Source of the DNA: Actinomycetes bacterium
GTDB taxonomy: Bacteria > Actinomycetota > Actinomycetes > Propionibacteriales > Propionibacteriaceae
NCBI GenBank assembly: GCA_023432725.1
Contig: JAEYUH010000080.1
Span: 1 to 14,356 of the forward strand
DNA length: 14,356 nt
Direction: 5' to 3'
Below the pieces are notes generated by a model that saw only the letters and a list, made by a program, of their open reading frames with translations, did not search any database and had not been told where the DNA came from. How positions within the stretch are numbered: position 1 is the stretch's first letter; every line of letters starts with the position of its first letter. The position numbers and the translations under genes are program-made. Shown piece after piece: positions 13,876 through 14,356 of this stretch.

Positions 13876-14356
13876 CGCAGGGCTCCTTCGGTCTGGGCCA
13901 GGACTTCGGCCAGGTGGATCGGCTTGACCCCGGCGTTCTGGCGATGCAGCAGCCCGCCGATGTGCATGAGGCATGAGTTGTCGCCGGTGATCAGGTACTC
14001 AGCACCGGAATCGATGACATTGCGGGCCTTGTCGGCGCCCATCGCCACCGACACGTCCGGGTTCTTGATCGAGAAGGTGCCGCCGAAGCCGCAGCACTGG
14101 TCGGCGTCGTTGAGCTCGAGCACCTGGATGCCCTTGACCGCGCGCAGCAGCCGCAGCGGACGGTCGCCCACCTTGGCCACTCGCACCGAGTGGCAGGTCG
14201 GGTGGTAGGCGACCTTGTGCGGGAAGTACCCGCCCACGTCCGTCACGCCCATCACGTCGACCAGGAACTCGCTGAAGTCGTAGGTCTTCGGGACTATCGC
14301 GTCGACCCGCTCGATGAGCGCCTCATCACCGCTGTGGCGCGCCAGCATCGGGTGCT
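13872..14356 (-). CDS. lutA: LutA, (Fe-S) lactate oxidation subunit (5' end missing)
   Basis: The C-terminal ~160 residues of LutA/YkgE, truncated by the window edge; the family is about 240-250 residues long, so roughly a third is missing. The cysteine-rich (CCG) domain is clear: YHPTCHSVR, then DQCCGFGGTFSIKNPDVS about 33 residues later, then GDNSCLMHIGG. These cysteines are those expected to hold the iron-sulfur cluster in this heterodisulfide-reductase-like domain. The reading frame is open through the last base, so the methionine at 14348 is internal. The stop overlaps the lutB GTG by four bases. LutA is the first gene of the operon in the usual lutABC order; any promoter and regulator lie outside the window. 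Confidence 0.93.
   Translation of the reverse strand, partial: HPMLARHSGDEALIERVDAIVPKTYDFSEFLVDVMGVTDVGGYFPHKVAYHPTCHSVRVAKVGDRPLRLLRAVKGIQVLELNDADQCCGFGGTFSIKNPDVSVAMGADKARNVIDSGAEYLITGDNSCLMHIGGLLHRQNAGVKPIHLAEVLAQTEGALR

Overview
The window is uniformly GC-rich, with frequent GTG starts and tightly packed genes, and it looks like the chromosome of a high-GC Gram-positive actinobacterium. Markers for this are an MprA/MprB-type two-component pair, an Rv2466c-like (mycothiol-dependent reductase family) protein, a SigE-family ECF sigma factor, a DUF3152 protein and apparently leaderless genes. Propionibacteriales/Propionibacteriaceae is my best guess, but it is inference. I see no tRNA, rRNA, CRISPR array, insertion sequence or prophage. 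Nothing here stands out as a clear undescribed multi-gene system; the window reads as core or near-core chromosome with some unusual details.

Layout. Positions 1-66 hold the 3' end of an unknown plus-strand gene, coupled by an ATGA overlap to a ~14-16-helix membrane protein (63-1844). That gene runs 91 bp tail-to-tail into an isochorismatase-family hydrolase (1754-2386, minus). Upstream of the hydrolase lies an Rv2466c/DsbA-like gene (2458-3090, minus), divergent from a HAD hydrolase (3118-3714, plus) across only 27 bp. The HAD gene ends on the stop codon of a putative anti-sigma factor (3711-4859, minus), which overlaps its SigE-family ECF sigma gene (4852-5373, minus). Next come a Gfo/Idh/MocA oxidoreductase (5449-6483, minus) and ornithine carbamoyltransferase (6608-7603, minus).

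After a divergent intergenic region, the plus strand carries a holin-superfamily-IV-like membrane protein (7742-8122) overlapping a low-molecular-weight tyrosine phosphatase (8119-8598). These are followed by the response regulator/histidine kinase pair mprA-mprB (8656-10811). Convergent to them on the minus strand are a membrane-anchored DUF3152 protein (10872-11684) and the lactate oxidation operon lutA-lutB-lutC (14356-11732; lutA is cut by the window edge).

How the genes work together. LutABC should oxidise L-lactate to pyruvate through iron-sulfur electron carriers. The sigma/anti-sigma pair and MprAB are two separate extracytoplasmic signalling modules. The remaining genes look like individual metabolic or housekeeping units.

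Three details stand out. (1) Two related imperfect palindromes (about 6527-6600 and 10796-10862) lie just after the stop codons of two unrelated minus-strand genes and look like a dispersed repeat or terminator family. (2) Six genes share a YAGNNT hexamer 6-7 nt before the start codon and no evident Shine-Dalgarno, a leaderless signature; at 3091-3117 two such starts are divergent within 27 bp. (3) The DUF3152 protein has lost the metal-binding HExxH residues expected for that family.
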